Of a DNA stretch of 64,000 nucleotides, positions 63,323 through 64,000 are shown one piece after another. Origin of the DNA: JAVJSD01 sp040219575 (GTDB lineage Bacteria; Planctomycetota; Planctomycetia; Pirellulales; Pirellulaceae). A program made the translations under genes and the position numbers. Positions within the stretch are counted from its first letter, which is position 1. Every line of letters begins with the position of its first letter. Location of the stretch: the NCBI GenBank assembly GCA_040219575.1, contig JAVJSD010000065.1, forward strand, positions 31,790-95,789, read 5' to 3'. The notes beneath the pieces were generated by a model. It worked only from the letters and a program-made list of their open reading frames with translations, was not told where the DNA came from and made no database searches.

Positions 63323-63457
63323 CTTGTTGGTCCGCGGCCGACAGGCCGCGCCAAGCTCCCACGAGGGGACGTTGACCGCTCGCCGGACTCTGCGCCCACA
63401 GCGGAAATTCGCGGCGCCGCCGCGTCGGCGGTTGCGGTCCGCGCATCGTTTCGCTGC

Positions 63458-63486
63458 TTGGTGAAGAGATTCCTAAGAGGTATAAT
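63458..63486 (+). promoter_or_regulatory. Promoter for terminal coiled-coil gene
   Basis: TTGGTG (63458-63463) and a perfect TATAAT (63481-63486) are 17 nt apart, located 63 bp before the ATG at 63549. GGGGGAG precedes the start codon as a ribosome-binding site. Confidence 0.6.
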
Positions 63487-63548
63487 AGAGATAGGATCGA
63501 TATACTTCGTCGATACTCTCAGGGGTCTCACAGAATGGGGGAGTGGGC

Positions 63549-64000
63549 ATGGCGTCGTCCAACGGGAAGTCCAACGGCAAGCAGCGGCGGAAGAAACGGG
63601 AAGAGGATCGGTACGGCGTGCTGGGGCTCGATTGGCCGCTGCCGGAGGACGAGGCGGCGGCGGTGGAGAACCACGACGCACCAGGTTGTAAAGACGGTGG
63701 TGAATTGGGTGGTGAAACGGCTCCCAATTCACCGGACAGGCCTGACCGGTACCCCTGCGGCGGTGAATTGGGCCCGGAGGTCACCACGGCCGGTGAGCGT
63801 TCTGGGGACGACATGCCGCCGGTGCTCTCGGAGCGCGATACCCGCGACGAGATGCACCGGCTGCTGATCTCGCAAAACGAGTGGGACGCGCTCGACGCGC
63901 TGCACGAACAGTTGGACCAAGTCGAGCAGACGCTCAGGCGCGTGCAGCGGACCCTGCAAGCCCTCACCGAAGCCAAGACCGCCGCCCTGCCCGGCCGGAC
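63549..64000 (+). CDS. Coiled-coil protein with repeat insertion (partial, 3' end beyond window)
   Basis: A plus-strand frame from the ATG at 63549 stays open to the window end (150 codons) and is preceded by a good ribosome-binding site and promoter. The N-terminus is Lys/Arg-rich (SSNGKSNGKQRRKKREEDRYGVLGLDWPLPED), then a Gly/Glu-rich stretch (GGELGGETAPN...GGELGPEVTTAGE) encoded by palindromic CCCAATTCACC/GGTGAATTGGG words, then a helical heptad region (EMHRLLISQNEWDALDALHEQL...TLRRVQRTLQAL). Cytoplasmic or cytoskeletal coiled-coil protein, unknown function. The repeat segment resembles 5546-5655. Confidence 0.7.
   Translation, partial: MASSNGKSNGKQRRKKREEDRYGVLGLDWPLPEDEAAAVENHDAPGCKDGGELGGETAPNSPDRPDRYPCGGELGPEVTTAGERSGDDMPPVLSERDTRDEMHRLLISQNEWDALDALHEQLDQVEQTLRRVQRTLQALTEAKTAALPGR
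63698..63800. repeat. Palindromic CCCAATTCACC/GGTGAATTGGG repeat inside coding frame
   Basis: GGTGAATTGGG (63701 and 63762) and CCCAATTCACC (63723-63733) alternate, giving overlapping inverted repeats. The section keeps the reading frame open and adds a Gly/Glu/Pro-rich patch to the protein. It is colinear with the non-coding relic at 5546-5655. Confidence 0.5.

Overview
The window is a GC-rich bacterial chromosome segment whose gene content points to the Planctomycetota, plausibly a Pirellulales-type organism. The evidence is several exported sulfatases, Gfo/Idh/MocA oxidoreductases (one with a Tat signal), a neutral-ceramidase-like exported protein, HEAT and PQQ-like propeller proteins, a long MoxR/DUF58/BatA cluster, a SpoVG homologue, and the C-terminus of a formylmethanofuran:H4MPT formyltransferase at the left edge. 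This placement is inferred from family content; no rRNA or tRNA gene was seen.

Layout. (1) 1-5.25 kb: ftr end, a sigma-54 activator, an exported HEAT protein with a degenerate receiver-like domain, and argH. (2) 5.25-10.9 kb: accessory island with a complete integron integrase (intI) whose cassette array lies 3' of intI in the same orientation. Cassette boundaries can be read from short complementary ends: GTTCTGCC/GGCAGAAC, GTTATTTGGC/GCCAAATAAC and GTTCATCCGG/CCGGATGAAC. A WD40 gene follows the last attC-like site. (3) 10.9-20 kb: small protein, ceramidase-like protein, alpha/beta hydrolase, double-parvulin SurA-like chaperone, a hairpin-repeat cluster, queG, TM2 protein, cupin, oxidoreductase. 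(4) 20-29.7 kb: exported EF-hand protein, GH88 unsaturated glycuronidase and three sulfatases, consistent with sulfated polysaccharide breakdown, with repeats in most gaps. (5) 29.8-53.9 kb: thirteen co-oriented minus-strand genes, MoxR, DUF58, BatA-type VWA, two HEAT/propeller paralogues, a membrane VWA protein, a DUF4175-like protein, a coiled-coil protein, a TPR protein, an NPCBM protein, then one intact HtrA protease and two paralogues lacking the whole catalytic triad. (6) 54-64 kb: a membrane VWA protein, a large exported protein, a DUF368 undecaprenyl-phosphate translocase, ispE-spoVG, a Tat-type oxidoreductase and a truncated coiled-coil gene at the right edge.

The most notable items are the inverted integron with base-pair-level cassette ends, the MoxR-to-HtrA cluster with its active/dead protease trio, a dispersed 27-nt repeat built of three 9-nt units (7 copies, both orientations), a roughly 270-bp palindromic element at 27.65-27.92 kb, and a family of GTAGCGGAAGTCGCCAG hairpins that also sit in gaps inside the MoxR cluster. 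Coding starts were re-chosen where signal peptides, ribosome-binding sites or family lengths argued for an internal start.
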